From: an uncultured Shimia sp.
Lineage (GTDB): Bacteria; Pseudomonadota; Alphaproteobacteria; Rhodobacterales; Rhodobacteraceae
NCBI RefSeq assembly: GCF_947498095.1
Contig: NZ_CANMJE010000007.1
Span: 124,001 to 188,000, forward strand
Direction: 5' to 3'
Length of the DNA: 64,000 bases
This document shows, one piece after another, positions 35,577-44,704 of this stretch. The notes under the pieces are model-generated. The model saw only the letters and a program-made list of their open reading frames with translations, made no database searches and was not told the DNA's origin. A program made the translations under genes and the position numbers. Each line of letters begins with the position of its first letter. The first letter of the stretch is position 1.

Positions 35577-36140
35577 ATGTTCATTCAAACAGAATCCACG
35601 CCGAACCCCGCTACGCTGAAATTCCTGCCCGGTCAAACGGTGCTGGAAGTTGGTACAGCTGATTTCCCATCTGCCGAAGGCGCAGACGCGTCGCCACTGG
35701 CGAGCCGGATTTTTGGTGTCAAAGGCGTGAACGGTGTGTTTTTCGGCAATGACTTTGTCACCGTGACCAAAGCCGAAGACGTCGAGTGGGATCATATCAA
35801 ACCCGCGATCCTTGGCGCCATCATGGAGCATTTCCAATCCGGTCAACCCGTCATGGCAGGCGAAGCAACCGCCCCATCAGGTCATGCCGAGCACACCGGT
35901 GAAGATGGCGAAATCGTCGGCCAGATCAAAGAGCTTTTGGACACACGCGTTCGCCCAGCCGTGGCACAGGATGGTGGCGACATCACCTTCCACGGCTTTG
36001 ATCGCGGTGTTGTCTACCTGCACATGCAAGGCGCTTGCGCGGGCTGTCCCTCGTCAACGCTGACACTGAAAATGGGGATTGAGAACCTTTTGCGCCACTA
36101 CATTCCTGAAGTGACCGAAGTGCGCCCGGTTGCGGTCTGA
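35577..36140 (+). CDS. nfuA: NifU-like iron-sulfur carrier NfuA
   Basis: Iron-sulfur cluster carrier of 187 residues. Residues 1-90 are the Nfu N-terminal domain (MFIQTESTPNPATLKFLPG, then SRIFGVKGVNGVFFGNDFVTV). Residues 110-187 are the NifU C-terminal domain, with the cluster-binding CxxC motif in GACAGCPSS near residue 155. It passes 4Fe-4S clusters to client enzymes. An Irr-like site and a promoter lie directly upstream, consistent with iron regulation. The GFA gene follows 16 bases downstream. Confidence 0.93.
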   Translation: MFIQTESTPNPATLKFLPGQTVLEVGTADFPSAEGADASPLASRIFGVKGVNGVFFGNDFVTVTKAEDVEWDHIKPAILGAIMEHFQSGQPVMAGEATAPSGHAEHTGEDGEIVGQIKELLDTRVRPAVAQDGGDITFHGFDRGVVYLHMQGACAGCPSSTLTLKMGIENLLRHYIPEVTEVRPVAV

Positions 36141-36156
36141 GCCACACCGCTCGACC

Positions 36157-36594
36157 ATGACCCATCCAGAGTTTCAGATCACGGGACGGTGCTATTGTGG
36201 CGCCGTCTCTTTGCGTTCAGAGCATCCACCGCGAACTGTTGCCTATTGTCACTGTTCCGACTGCAAACGCTGGACCGGTGCGCCCGTCGCTGCATTTGCG
36301 GCGTTTTTAGCCGACGATCTGCACTTTTGCCCCGATCAGGGCGCGGGGCGATCTCATGCGGCGGGCGTTACACGCTGGAACTGCAAATCCTGCGGGTCTC
36401 CGCTGCAAGCAGCTTTCGACTACTTACCAGATCAGGTTTATGTGCCCTTGGGATTGATCGATCAGGCGGATGACCTCCCGCCACAGCTTCATTGCCATTC
36501 AAACTCCTGCTATTCGTGGCTTTCGATTTCGGATGAAGCGGACCGTGCAGCCAAGTCAGGGCGCTCACAATTGAACGAGGCCACAGGCTCATGA
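36157..36594 (+). CDS. GFA-family zinc protein (glutathione-dependent formaldehyde-activating enzyme-like)
   Basis: Protein of 145 residues with the GFA zinc-binding layout: GRCYCGAVSL near residue 10, YCHCSDCKRWTGAP near 35 and NCKSCGSPLQ near 80, giving the expected Cys set. Members are often annotated as formaldehyde-activating but most are uncharacterised. ATG 36157 is chosen because the longer frame starts inside nfuA. The gene ends in an ATGA overlap with tsaB, so it is carried in the nfuA-GFA-tsaB-rimI unit. Confidence 0.83.
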   Translation: MTHPEFQITGRCYCGAVSLRSEHPPRTVAYCHCSDCKRWTGAPVAAFAAFLADDLHFCPDQGAGRSHAAGVTRWNCKSCGSPLQAAFDYLPDQVYVPLGLIDQADDLPPQLHCHSNSCYSWLSISDEADRAAKSGRSQLNEATGS

Positions 36595-37175
36595 CGCAGC
36601 GCGATACGTTGGTACTGGGGTTTGACACGTCCGCCCGACACTGCGCGGCCTCTCTTATGCGCGGCGACACCGTCCTTGTCTCGCGGGTCGAAGAGATGGC
36701 ACGCGGACAGGCCGAGCGTCTTATGCCCATGCTCGAGGAAGTGTTAAGCGAAGCAGGTGTCACGTGGCGTGACCTTGACGTCATCGGTGTGGGTGTCGGA
36801 CCCGGCAACTTTACGGGCATCCGTCTCAGCGTGTCGGCAGCGCGTGGTCTGGCCCTTGCGTTGGGGGTGCCTGCCCTGGGGGTGTCGACCTTTGAAGCAA
36901 CCTCGCTGGGCGTGAGCGAAGACCATATTGCGGGCGTTGAGGCACCACGCGGGCAGGTCTATGTCTGCGCACCGGGTGGCGAGCCAAGACTGGAACCCGA
37001 ACACCCCACCGATGGCTCGAAACTCGTCTTGTCGCCGCCTGCGGACAAACTCGCAGAAAACATCGCGCGAATTGCAGCCACACGGCGGAATGATGGCACG
37101 CGCCCTGCCCCTCTCTACATCAAGGCCGCAGATGCTGCTCCGCCACGCGATCCGGCGCCGGTGATCCTGCCATGA
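36591..37175 (+). CDS. tsaB: tRNA threonylcarbamoyladenosine biosynthesis protein TsaB
   Basis: Scaffold partner of TsaD in t6A37 modification of ANN-decoding tRNAs. The 194-residue protein starts LGFDTSARHCAASLM and has VGPGNFTGIRLSVSAARGLALALG near residue 68, the conserved YeaZ core. The C-terminal half is reduced, giving a slightly short protein compared with about 220-230 residues in E. coli. Both ends use ATGA overlaps, with GFA upstream and rimI downstream. Confidence 0.93.
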   Translation: MTQRDTLVLGFDTSARHCAASLMRGDTVLVSRVEEMARGQAERLMPMLEEVLSEAGVTWRDLDVIGVGVGPGNFTGIRLSVSAARGLALALGVPALGVSTFEATSLGVSEDHIAGVEAPRGQVYVCAPGGEPRLEPEHPTDGSKLVLSPPADKLAENIARIAATRRNDGTRPAPLYIKAADAAPPRDPAPVILP

Positions 37176-37585
37176 CCTCGGCGGACTTGGCGTCGATCTA
37201 TGCGGCTGCTTTTCCACAAGGCCGGGCGTGGAAGACCACCGAGTTCGACACCTTGCTGGAGTCGCCTCATTGCTTTCTGGTGACCTGCGACCGTGGTTTT
37301 GCTCTGGGCCGCGTCATCCTGGACGAAGCCGAGCTTGTCACCATCGCCACCCACCCTGATGCGCAGGGCAATGGGATTGGCCGCCAGTGCCTAAAGATGT
37401 TCCAAGAGGAATCAGCTGCTCAGGGTGCTACGTCGGCATTTCTTGAAGTCGCCTCAGACAATTTGGTGGCACTGCACTTTTATGAGTCGGAGGGTTGGTA
37501 CAAAACCCGGACTCGCAGAGGATATTACACGCGAAACGATGGTTCTGCGGCAGATGCGCTGCTTATGGGCAAATCACTGACCTAG
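37172..37585 (+). CDS. rimI: RimI-like ribosomal protein S18 N-acetyltransferase
   Basis: GNAT acetyltransferase of 137 residues. The acetyl-CoA binding loop A appears as THPDAQGNGIGRQCLKMF near residue 60 (the R/Q-x2-G-x-G/A form) and the C-terminal ALHFYESEGWYKTRTRRGYY matches RimI. In many bacteria rimI sits next to tsaB, as here with an ATGA overlap, and may support the same translation functions. S18 as substrate is by family. Confidence 0.88.
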   Translation: MTSADLASIYAAAFPQGRAWKTTEFDTLLESPHCFLVTCDRGFALGRVILDEAELVTIATHPDAQGNGIGRQCLKMFQEESAAQGATSAFLEVASDNLVALHFYESEGWYKTRTRRGYYTRNDGSAADALLMGKSLT

Positions 37586-37746
37586 GGTCATGCGTTGAAT
37601 CCAGAGAATCCTGACCAAATCGTCAAATCTTCCTTGACCCTACCCGGTCTCTGCGGCCTTACTTGCAGATGATCTGACTGGATCAATGAGTCCGACGGGC
37701 CGGATTGAAAACCAAAAATGGCCCGGAAACCACTTGGGAGAGATAC

Positions 37747-38751
37747 ATGACCCTCATGAAGAAACTTCTCGGTGCTGCTGTCGCGGTGGCTGTCACCGCA
37801 GGCACAGCTTTTGCTGAACCAGCACTGATTTTTGACCTTGGCGGCAAGTTCGACAAATCGTTTAACGAAGCAGCCTTTAACGGTGCACAGCGCTGGGCCG
37901 AAGAAACCGGCGGCAAGTTCCTTGAAATCGAACTGCAATCCGAAGCACAGCGTGAGCAGGCCCTGCGCCGTTTCGCTGAAGCAGGCGCCAACCCGGTGAT
38001 CACAACCGGTTTTGCCTTTGCCACACCTGTTGAGAACGTTGCAGGCGACTATCCTGACACCAAGTTCGTCAACATTGACGGTTGGATGCCCGAAGTGCCG
38101 CCAAACGTGCAACTGATTGGCTTTCAAGAGCATCAGGGCTCTTACCTTGTTGGCATGATGGCTGCAATGGCGTCGAAATCCGGCACCGTTGGCTTTATCG
38201 GCGGCATGGACATTCCGCTGATCCGTCACTTCGGTTGCGGCTACGCCCAAGGCGCCAAGTCCGTCAACCCAGACATTAAGATCGTTGCCAACATGACCGG
38301 CACCACGCCGACAGCATGGAACGACCCGGTGAAAGGTTCGGAACTGACCAAAGCCCAGATCGCCCAAGGCGCTGATGTGGTTTATGCCGCGGCTGGCGGC
38401 ACTGGCGTAGGCGTTCTGCAAACTGCTGCAGACGAAGGCATCCTGTCGATCGGTGTGGACAGCAACCAGAACCACCTGCACTCGGGCAAAGTTCTGACCT
38501 CGATGTTGAAGCGCGTTGACGTGGCCGTTTACAACTCGATGAAAGCTGGCGAAGCTATGGAAACCGGTGGGTTCACGACACTGGGTCTGGCCGAAGAGGG
38601 TGTTGGCGTCGCGATGGACGAGCACAACGCCGCACTGGTTAGCGACGACATGAAAGCTGCCGTAGAAGACGCACGCGCCAAGATCATCAATGGTGATCTG
38701 GAAGTTGTGGCCTACTACACCAATGACAGCTGCCCGGTTCTCGACTTCTAA
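37747..38751 (+). CDS. BMP-family nucleoside ABC transporter substrate-binding protein
   Basis: Periplasmic solute-binding protein of 334 residues, the receptor of the following ABC importer. A signal peptide ends near TAFA at about residue 23; the mature part opens LIFDLGGKFDKSFNEAAF, the BMP/PnrA signature, and contains FIGGMDIPLIRHFGCGY and SIGVDSNQNH, which line the nucleoside pocket in this family. GGGAGAG precedes ATG 37747. A hairpin follows, which would set receptor expression above that of the transporter. Purine nucleosides are the likely ligand. Confidence 0.88.
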   Translation: MTLMKKLLGAAVAVAVTAGTAFAEPALIFDLGGKFDKSFNEAAFNGAQRWAEETGGKFLEIELQSEAQREQALRRFAEAGANPVITTGFAFATPVENVAGDYPDTKFVNIDGWMPEVPPNVQLIGFQEHQGSYLVGMMAAMASKSGTVGFIGGMDIPLIRHFGCGYAQGAKSVNPDIKIVANMTGTTPTAWNDPVKGSELTKAQIAQGADVVYAAAGGTGVGVLQTAADEGILSIGVDSNQNHLHSGKVLTSMLKRVDVAVYNSMKAGEAMETGGFTTLGLAEEGVGVAMDEHNAALVSDDMKAAVEDARAKIINGDLEVVAYYTNDSCPVLDF

Positions 38752-38772
38752 TCAGAACCGCGAATAGAACAG

Positions 38773-38800
38773 GGGCCGTGCCACTGCGGCGCGGCCCTTT
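38773..38800 (+). terminator. Hairpin between the BMP gene and its operon
   Basis: GGGCCG pairs with CGGCCC and is followed by CTTT then CTTTT. It is placed to reduce read-through from the receptor gene into the transporter genes. Confidence 0.55.
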
Positions 38801-38819
38801 GCTTTTGGGGAAGCAGCAT

Positions 38820-39176
38820 ATGTCTCAAGTCATCGACGCCTTTTTTGCCGCCTGGGGGGAAACCGACCCCAAGCTTCGCGCCGCAACATTGCGCAGGTGC
38901 CTGTCTGATGACGTTGCTTATCTGGATCCTCGCCTGACCGAACCCCTGAAGGGGATTGAGGCCGTTGAAGGCTATGTGGCGATGTATTCGACATATGCAC
39001 CCGGTGCGACGGCTGAGGTCATCCAGCAAACCCAGGATGGCCAGACGACCCGCGCTTCGGTTGCCTTTCGTATGAGCGACGAAACCGTCCAACATGGCCA
39101 CTACTTCATAGAAGCTGACGACCAAGGACGCCTGACGCGTCTTGAGGGGCATGTCGGCTTGGGAGAAACTGAATGA
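38820..39176 (+). CDS. NTF2-like/SnoaL-domain protein inside the ABC operon
   Basis: Small protein of 118 residues with a nuclear-transport-factor-2-like fold: IDAFFAAWGETDPKLRAATLRRCLSDDVAYLDPRL near the start and VAFRMSDETVQHGHYFIEADDQGRL near the end follow the SnoaL pattern. No catalytic role is evident. It sits between the receptor and ATPase genes of the nucleoside importer and overlaps the ATPase gene by 4 bases (ATGA), so it is likely cotranslated with it. A link to nucleoside use is only suggested by position. Confidence 0.78.
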   Translation: MSQVIDAFFAAWGETDPKLRAATLRRCLSDDVAYLDPRLTEPLKGIEAVEGYVAMYSTYAPGATAEVIQQTQDGQTTRASVAFRMSDETVQHGHYFIEADDQGRLTRLEGHVGLGETE

Positions 39177-40765
39177 CCGCTCCTGCAATTGAACTCAAAG
39201 GCATCTCAAAAGCCTTTGGCCCTGTTCAGGCCAATAAGGACATCTCGATTTCCGTTCAACCGGGCACAATCCATGGCATTATCGGCGAAAACGGCGCTGG
39301 AAAATCAACTTTGATGTCAATCCTTTACGGCTTTTACAAAGCCGACAAAGGTGAGATTTTCATTAAGGGTCAAAAGACCCAGATTCCAGACAGCCAGGCC
39401 GCGATTGCCGCCGGCATCGGCATGGTGTTTCAGCACTTCAAGCTGGTCGAAAACTTCACAGTTCTGGAGAACATCATCCTTGGCGCGGAAGACGGCGCTT
39501 TGCTGCGTCCGTCTCTTGCGAAAGCGCGCAAAGAACTGCAGCACCTCGCCGAGGAATACGAGCTGAACATCGACCCGGATGCGGTGATTGAAAACCTGAG
39601 CGTCGGGCATCAGCAACGGGTCGAAATCCTCAAGGCTCTGTACCGCAAGGCTGACATTCTCATCCTGGATGAACCCACAGGCGTGCTGACACCTGCCGAG
39701 GCAGATCAACTGTTCCGCATTCTTGATCGCCTGCGTGAAGAAGGCAAAACCATTATCCTGATCACCCACAAGCTGCGCGAGATTATGGACATCACCAACA
39801 CGGTAAGCGTGATGCGACGTGGCGAGATGACGGCGACGGTTAAGACGGCAGAGACCAGCCCGGAACATTTGGCCGAGTTGATGGTCGGCCGTAAAGTTTT
39901 GTTGCGCGTTGACAAAAAGCCTGCATCGCCCGGCGAGGTGGTTTTGGAAGTCGAAGGACTGCGTGTTGTCGATGACAAGGGTGTTGAACGCGTCAAAGGC
40001 ATCGACCTGACAGTCCGCAAGGGCGAAATTCTGGGCATTGCAGGCGTCGCAGGCAATGGCCAGTCAGAGCTGTTGGAAGTCTTGGGCGGTTTTGCCAATG
40101 CGACAGGCGAAATTCGTGTGAACGGCCAGCCTATCGATTTGACCGGGCGCCACAGCGATGGCCAGTCCCGGCGCGCACGCGGCATCGCGCATGTGCCTGA
40201 AGACCGGCAGCGCGAAGGCCTTATCATGGAATACACCGCATGGGAGAACATGGTGTTCGGCTATCATCTGGACCCCGAGTACCAGTCGGGTCTGTTGATG
40301 GACAATGCAGGCATTCAAGAGCTGGCTCAGGAGAAAATGGATCGCTTCGACGTGCGTCCACCGCATCCCAAGCTGGCCGCTAAAAACTTCTCGGGCGGCA
40401 ATCAGCAAAAGATCGTTCTGGCGCGTGAGATTGAGAGGAACCCGGATTTGCTGTTGGTCGGCCAGCCCACGCGCGGCGTGGACATTGGTGCGATCGAGTT
40501 TATCCACCAGCAAATCGTCAACCTGCGTGATGAAGGTAAAGCGATCCTGTTGGTGAGTGTCGAACTGGAAGAAATTCTGTCCCTCAGCGACCGCATCGCG
40601 GTGATGTTTGACGGCCACGTCATGGGAGAGCGCATGCCCGACCAGACAGATGAGAAAGAACTTGGCCTATTGATGGCAGGTGTTACACAAGAACCAAACG
40701 CGGATACGGCCAAAGTGGTGGACCAGCAGTTTGCCTTGCAAGACGAAGAGCGGGGGGGCGCATAA
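39173..40765 (+). CDS. Nucleoside ABC importer ATPase (double NBD)
   Basis: Fused two-domain ATPase of 530 residues of the RbsA/YufO type. NBD1 has Walker A GENGAGKSTLMS near residue 42 and signature LSVGHQQRVEIL near 143 with Walker B LILDEPTGV. NBD2 has the degenerate P-loop GVAGNGQSELLE near 290 and signature FSGGNQQKIVLAREI near 405. The degenerate second P-loop is normal for this subfamily. One permease gene begins just after its stop. Role: energises uptake of nucleosides by the BMP system. Confidence 0.9.
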   Translation: MTAPAIELKGISKAFGPVQANKDISISVQPGTIHGIIGENGAGKSTLMSILYGFYKADKGEIFIKGQKTQIPDSQAAIAAGIGMVFQHFKLVENFTVLENIILGAEDGALLRPSLAKARKELQHLAEEYELNIDPDAVIENLSVGHQQRVEILKALYRKADILILDEPTGVLTPAEADQLFRILDRLREEGKTIILITHKLREIMDITNTVSVMRRGEMTATVKTAETSPEHLAELMVGRKVLLRVDKKPASPGEVVLEVEGLRVVDDKGVERVKGIDLTVRKGEILGIAGVAGNGQSELLEVLGGFANATGEIRVNGQPIDLTGRHSDGQSRRARGIAHVPEDRQREGLIMEYTAWENMVFGYHLDPEYQSGLLMDNAGIQELAQEKMDRFDVRPPHPKLAAKNFSGGNQQKIVLAREIERNPDLLLVGQPTRGVDIGAIEFIHQQIVNLRDEGKAILLVSVELEEILSLSDRIAVMFDGHVMGERMPDQTDEKELGLLMAGVTQEPNADTAKVVDQQFALQDEERGGA

Positions 40766-40766
40766 G

Positions 40767-41861
40767 ATGGAAAAGATGCCACATTGGGCCGATATCGTCC
40801 TTATTCCTCTGATCTCACTTTTGTTGGCGGCGTTCCTTTCAGCGCTTGTGATCCTCGCGATTGGAGAAAATCCCTGGACCGCCTTTAAGCTTATGGTCGA
40901 TGGCGCTCTGATGCGCTCGGCGGGCTGGGGTTATACGCTCTATTACGCCACCAACTTTATGTTCACCGGCCTTGCCGTATCCGTCGCGTTCCATGCGCGG
41001 ATGTTCAACATCGGGGGCGAAGGTCAGGCGATGCTTGGGGGGTTGGGCGTTGCCTATATCTGCCTGTTTATCCCTTGGCCGCATTGGTCACTGGCCTTGC
41101 TGGGGGCCAGTGTTGGAGCGGCGGCGTTCGGGGCCTTTTGGGCGCTGATCCCGGCCTACCTGCAGGCCAAGCGCGGCAGCCATATCGTGATCACCACGAT
41201 CATGTTCAACTTTATCGCTGCAGCTGTTCTGAACTATATACTCGTCAATGTCCTACGCCCGCCACGTTCGATGGATCCGGCGACGGCAAAGTTTCCCGAG
41301 GCCACGCATTTGCCGACGTTCCGAGACATGTTTTCGACAGCCGAGAACATCATGTTCCGAGGCGCACCAGCCAACGTGACGTTCTTTCTTGCCATCGCGG
41401 CCTGTGTTCTTGTCTGGTACCTGATCTGGCGCACCCGGCTGGGCTATGAAATTCGCGCGTTTGGGTTTTCAGAAAGCGGCGCGAAATACGCGGGTATTTC
41501 ACCTGTCCGGATCACCATCATCGCGATGGTCATCTCGGGCGCGCTGGCGGGCATGATGTCAGTCAACACCACGATGGGCGAAAGCGAACGCCTAATCCTT
41601 AACTCGACCGAAGGCGCCGGGTTTATCGGGATCGCCGTGGCATTGATGGGTCGCAACCATCCGTTTGGCGTGTTCCTCGCCGCGATCCTCTTTGGGTTCC
41701 TCTATCAAGGCGGCGCCGAATTGGCGCTCTGGACAGACATCCCACGCGAATTGATCGTGGTCATTCAGGCCCTGGTGATCCTGTTCACCGGGGCGTTGGA
41801 CAACATGGTCAGGATGCCTCTGGAGAAATTGTTCATGGCTTTGCGGAAAGGAGACGCGTGA
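40767..41861 (+). CDS. Nucleoside ABC importer permease (YufP-like)
   Basis: Membrane permease of 364 residues with about ten hydrophobic segments. The family segment MFNIGGEGQAMLGGLG near residue 75 (binding-protein-dependent permease) and the EIRAFGFSESGAKYAGI cytoplasmic loop near 230 are visible. ATG 40767 follows the ATPase stop by one base and is chosen over an upstream frame that overlaps the ATPase gene. It pairs with the second permease immediately downstream. Confidence 0.88.
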   Translation: MEKMPHWADIVLIPLISLLLAAFLSALVILAIGENPWTAFKLMVDGALMRSAGWGYTLYYATNFMFTGLAVSVAFHARMFNIGGEGQAMLGGLGVAYICLFIPWPHWSLALLGASVGAAAFGAFWALIPAYLQAKRGSHIVITTIMFNFIAAAVLNYILVNVLRPPRSMDPATAKFPEATHLPTFRDMFSTAENIMFRGAPANVTFFLAIAACVLVWYLIWRTRLGYEIRAFGFSESGAKYAGISPVRITIIAMVISGALAGMMSVNTTMGESERLILNSTEGAGFIGIAVALMGRNHPFGVFLAAILFGFLYQGGAELALWTDIPRELIVVIQALVILFTGALDNMVRMPLEKLFMALRKGDA

Positions 41862-42829
41862 TGGATTTCGTGACCCTTCTGCAGGTGCTGGATTCGACCG
41901 TTCGTCTGGCTACCCCATTGTTGCTGGCCTGTCTGGCGGGCCTGTTCTCGGAACGTGCCGGGATTTTTGATATCGGCCTTGAAGGCAAAATGCTGGCGGC
42001 GGCGTTCTTTTCTGCCGCCATCGCCTACATGTCTGGAAACGTCTGGTTGGGGCTACTCGCCGGGATCGGTGCGTCAATGGCTCTGTCTCTTTTGCATGGG
42101 CTGGCCTCGATCCAGTTCCGAGGCAACCAGCTTATTTCCGGCGTTGCTATCAACTTTCTTGCCGCAGGCATCACAGTTCTGGTCGCCGAGGACTGGTTCA
42201 GTCAGGGCGGGCGCACGCCCTCGTTGCAAGGTGCCGCCCGGTTCGATCCCATTATGCTGCCTTTCGCGGAAACGCTACAATCCGTGCCAGTGCTGGGCCC
42301 GATTTACTATGAGCTGATTTCGGGGCATTCGATCCTTGTTTACATCGCCTTTGCCATGGTGCCACTGACGTGGTGGGTTCTGTTCCGCACGAGGTTTGGC
42401 CTGCGCTTGCGCGCGGTGGGCGAGAACCCCGCAGCCGTGGACACAGCTGGCGTATCGGTGATCGGGCTGCGCTATGCCGCGGTAATGATCTGTGGCGTGC
42501 TCTGTGGCATTGCGGGCGCATATCTTGCCACATCACTGCAGGCCGGCTTTGTCAAAGACATGTCAGCCGGGCGCGGCTTTATTGCATTGGCAGCTTTGAT
42601 TTTTGCCAAGTGGCGGCCTTGGCATGCGCTGGGTACCTGCTTGTTGTTTGGCTTGTTCCAAGTTGTAGAACTGCGCCCCGACGTCATTGAGACGATGTTG
42701 GGAGTCAAAGTTCAGGTGCAGTTCCTTAGTGCGTTGCCCTACATCCTGACCGTCGTGATCCTCGCCGGGTTTGTGGGCAAGGCCATCCCGCCTCGAGCCG
42801 GCGGCGAACCCTACGTGAAAGAGCGCTGA
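41861..42829 (+). CDS. Nucleoside ABC importer permease (YufQ-like)
   Basis: Second permease of 322 residues with about nine hydrophobic segments. It shows GIFDIGLEGKMLAAAFF near residue 30, the partner of the MFNIGGEGQ motif in the other permease, and LRAVGENPAAVDTAGV near 185, the cytoplasmic coupling loop. ATG 41861 overlaps the previous stop (TGATG) and is preceded by GGAG; GTG 41858 is an alternative. It closes the nucleoside importer operon. Confidence 0.9.
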   Translation: MDFVTLLQVLDSTVRLATPLLLACLAGLFSERAGIFDIGLEGKMLAAAFFSAAIAYMSGNVWLGLLAGIGASMALSLLHGLASIQFRGNQLISGVAINFLAAGITVLVAEDWFSQGGRTPSLQGAARFDPIMLPFAETLQSVPVLGPIYYELISGHSILVYIAFAMVPLTWWVLFRTRFGLRLRAVGENPAAVDTAGVSVIGLRYAAVMICGVLCGIAGAYLATSLQAGFVKDMSAGRGFIALAALIFAKWRPWHALGTCLLFGLFQVVELRPDVIETMLGVKVQVQFLSALPYILTVVILAGFVGKAIPPRAGGEPYVKER

Positions 42830-42915
42830 TTCCACTCCCGGCGGCGCTACACGGCGGCGCCGGAGAAACGCCAATTTCTCGTGATTTTTGGCACCTCAAG
42901 TATTATAAATGGTAC

Positions 42916-42929
42916 TTTTGGTACCAAAA
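42916..42929. promoter_or_regulatory. 14-base palindrome before the TauE gene
   Basis: TTTTGGTACCAAAA is a perfect palindrome, overlapped by a second dyad GGTAC/GTACC (42911-42925). It lies about 95 bases upstream of the TauE/SafE ATG and fits an operator. The cognate regulator is not in the window. Confidence 0.45.
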
Positions 42930-43020
42930 CACGGCAAAGTATGTCCAAAATCAACGATTCCGGCGGTCCAACCCGATTGGGCCGCTTGCAATGCTGCACT
43001 GCGTCACGCTAACAGTGAGT

Positions 43021-43938
43021 ATGCAGATATACCTCCCGATTGCCGAAGTTTCCGTGAACGCTTTTCTCCTGCTCGGATTGGGTGGAATCGTGGGCATTCT
43101 ATCCGGAATGTTTGGTGTCGGCGGCGGCTTCTTGATGACGCCGCTTTTGTTTTTTATTGGCATCCCACCTGCCGTGGCTGTTGCCACTGAAGCCAACCAG
43201 ATCGTCGCGTCTTCGTTTTCCGGCGTTCTTGCACACTTAAAGCGAAAAACCGTCGATCTGAAGATGGGTGTCGTGTTGCTGATCGGAGGCTTAGCGGGGG
43301 CCGCGCTCGGGGTCTTTGTCTTCAATTACCTCAAGTCACTCGGCCAAGTCGATCTCTTGGTCAAGCTTTGCTATGTGGTTTTCCTTGGCGTGATCGGTGG
43401 ACTGATGTTCATCGAAAGCCTGAATGCTATCCGAAAGTCCCGTAAAAACGGCCCCCCGACAAAACGCAAAAACCACAACTGGATTCACGGCCTTCCGTTC
43501 AAAATGCGGTTTCGGGTTTCGGGACTCTATATTTCGGTAATACCACCGCTGATCGTTGGCCTCTTCGTCGGTGTTCTTGCGGCCATCATGGGTGTTGGCG
43601 GCGGGTTCATCATGGTTCCCGCGATGATCTATCTTCTGGGCATGCCCACAAAGGTGGTGGTCGGCACCTCGCTGTTCCAGATCATTTTCGTTACCGCCTT
43701 TACCACGCTGCTGCACGCAACGACCAACTACACAGTGGACATGGCGTTGGCCGTTCTTTTGCTGGTCGGTGGCGTGATTGGCGCCCAGATCGGCACGCGG
43801 ATCGGCACCCGCCTTAAGGCCGAGCAATTGCGCATCCTTCTGGCACTGATGGTACTGGTGGTCTGTGGCAAGCTTGCGCTGGATCTGTTGCTCATGCCAA
43901 CCGAGTTGTATTCGCTTGGCGCGGCAGGAGGGCATTAA
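43021..43938 (+). CDS. TauE/SafE family sulfite exporter-like membrane protein
   Basis: Membrane protein of 305 residues with eight or nine hydrophobic segments. The two TauE/SafE repeats are seen: GIVGILSGMFGVGGGFLMTPLL near residue 15 and VGVLAAIMGVGGGFIMVPAM near residue 190, each with the conserved GVGGG. TauE proteins export sulfite or sulfoacetate. ATG 43021 is preferred because it opens the conserved N-terminus. The stop precedes the TIGR02186 gene by one base, indicating a two-gene unit. Confidence 0.88.
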   Translation: MQIYLPIAEVSVNAFLLLGLGGIVGILSGMFGVGGGFLMTPLLFFIGIPPAVAVATEANQIVASSFSGVLAHLKRKTVDLKMGVVLLIGGLAGAALGVFVFNYLKSLGQVDLLVKLCYVVFLGVIGGLMFIESLNAIRKSRKNGPPTKRKNHNWIHGLPFKMRFRVSGLYISVIPPLIVGLFVGVLAAIMGVGGGFIMVPAMIYLLGMPTKVVVGTSLFQIIFVTAFTTLLHATTNYTVDMALAVLLLVGGVIGAQIGTRIGTRLKAEQLRILLALMVLVVCGKLALDLLLMPTELYSLGAAGGH

Positions 43939-43939
43939 G

Positions 43940-44704
43940 ATGTTTCTACGTCTGTTCGCTCTGCTCGCCCTGCTCACCGGCCCGGTTGCCGCCGAAGAAG
44001 TTGTTCTGGGAATGAGCCAGAACCGTGTTGCTATCACGGCCAATTTCGACGGCTCTGAGATCCTTTTGTTTGGCGCTGTGAAGCGCGAGACTTCCATTCA
44101 GGACTCGCCGCCGCTGGAAGTTGTGATTGCCGTCTCTGGCCCGCTGCAACCCGTCACCGTGCGTAAAAAGTCCAAAAAGCTCGGGATTTGGGTGAACACG
44201 GAAAGCGTTGACGTCGACTACGCACCCAGCTTTTACGCGATTGCAACCAGCGCCCCTTTTGACGACGTCATGAGCCATGTGGATGATCTGCGCTACAGAG
44301 TGTCTATCCCACGCATGATCCGCTCGGTCGGGGCGCCGATGGACGTTCAGAATGCCCAGCGTTTCTCAGACGCAGTTCTGCGAATTCGCACGAACAACGG
44401 ATTGTATCAGATGCTTGAAGGCACGGTGGACATAGATCAGCAAACTCTGTTTCGCACATCCATTGCCATGCCCGCCAACCTCACCGAAGGGGATTATCCC
44501 ACGCGCATCTTCCTGACCCGCGGTGGCAAGGTCATTTCGCATTATGAAACGATCATTGATGTGCGCAAGGTCGGGTTGGAACGCTGGCTTTACAATCTGT
44601 CACGTGAACAGCCGCTGGTTTACGGAATTCTCTCTCTGGCCATCGCGATTTTCGCGGGCTGGGGCGCTTCGGCAGCCTTTCAGGTTCTACGTCGTGGCGG
44701 GTGA
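43940..44704 (+). CDS. TIGR02186 family membrane-anchored periplasmic protein
   Basis: Protein of 254 residues of a family common in alphaproteobacteria and of unknown function. It has a signal peptide (LFALLALLTGPVAA, cleaved near residue 18), a periplasmic beta-rich part (segment VVLGMSQNRVAITANFDGSEILLFGA), and one C-terminal membrane segment near residues 222-243. AGGAGG sits before the ATG. It follows the TauE/SafE gene by one base; this pairing suggests that the two act together, perhaps in export or sensing of a sulfur species. Confidence 0.85.
   Translation: MFLRLFALLALLTGPVAAEEVVLGMSQNRVAITANFDGSEILLFGAVKRETSIQDSPPLEVVIAVSGPLQPVTVRKKSKKLGIWVNTESVDVDYAPSFYAIATSAPFDDVMSHVDDLRYRVSIPRMIRSVGAPMDVQNAQRFSDAVLRIRTNNGLYQMLEGTVDIDQQTLFRTSIAMPANLTEGDYPTRIFLTRGGKVISHYETIIDVRKVGLERWLYNLSREQPLVYGILSLAIAIFAGWGASAAFQVLRRGG

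Noticed and set aside
37586-37746. Purine riboswitch before the BMP receptor gene
   Set aside because: No conserved purine aptamer core could be matched; only weak partial hairpins such as TCAAT/ATTGA were seen.
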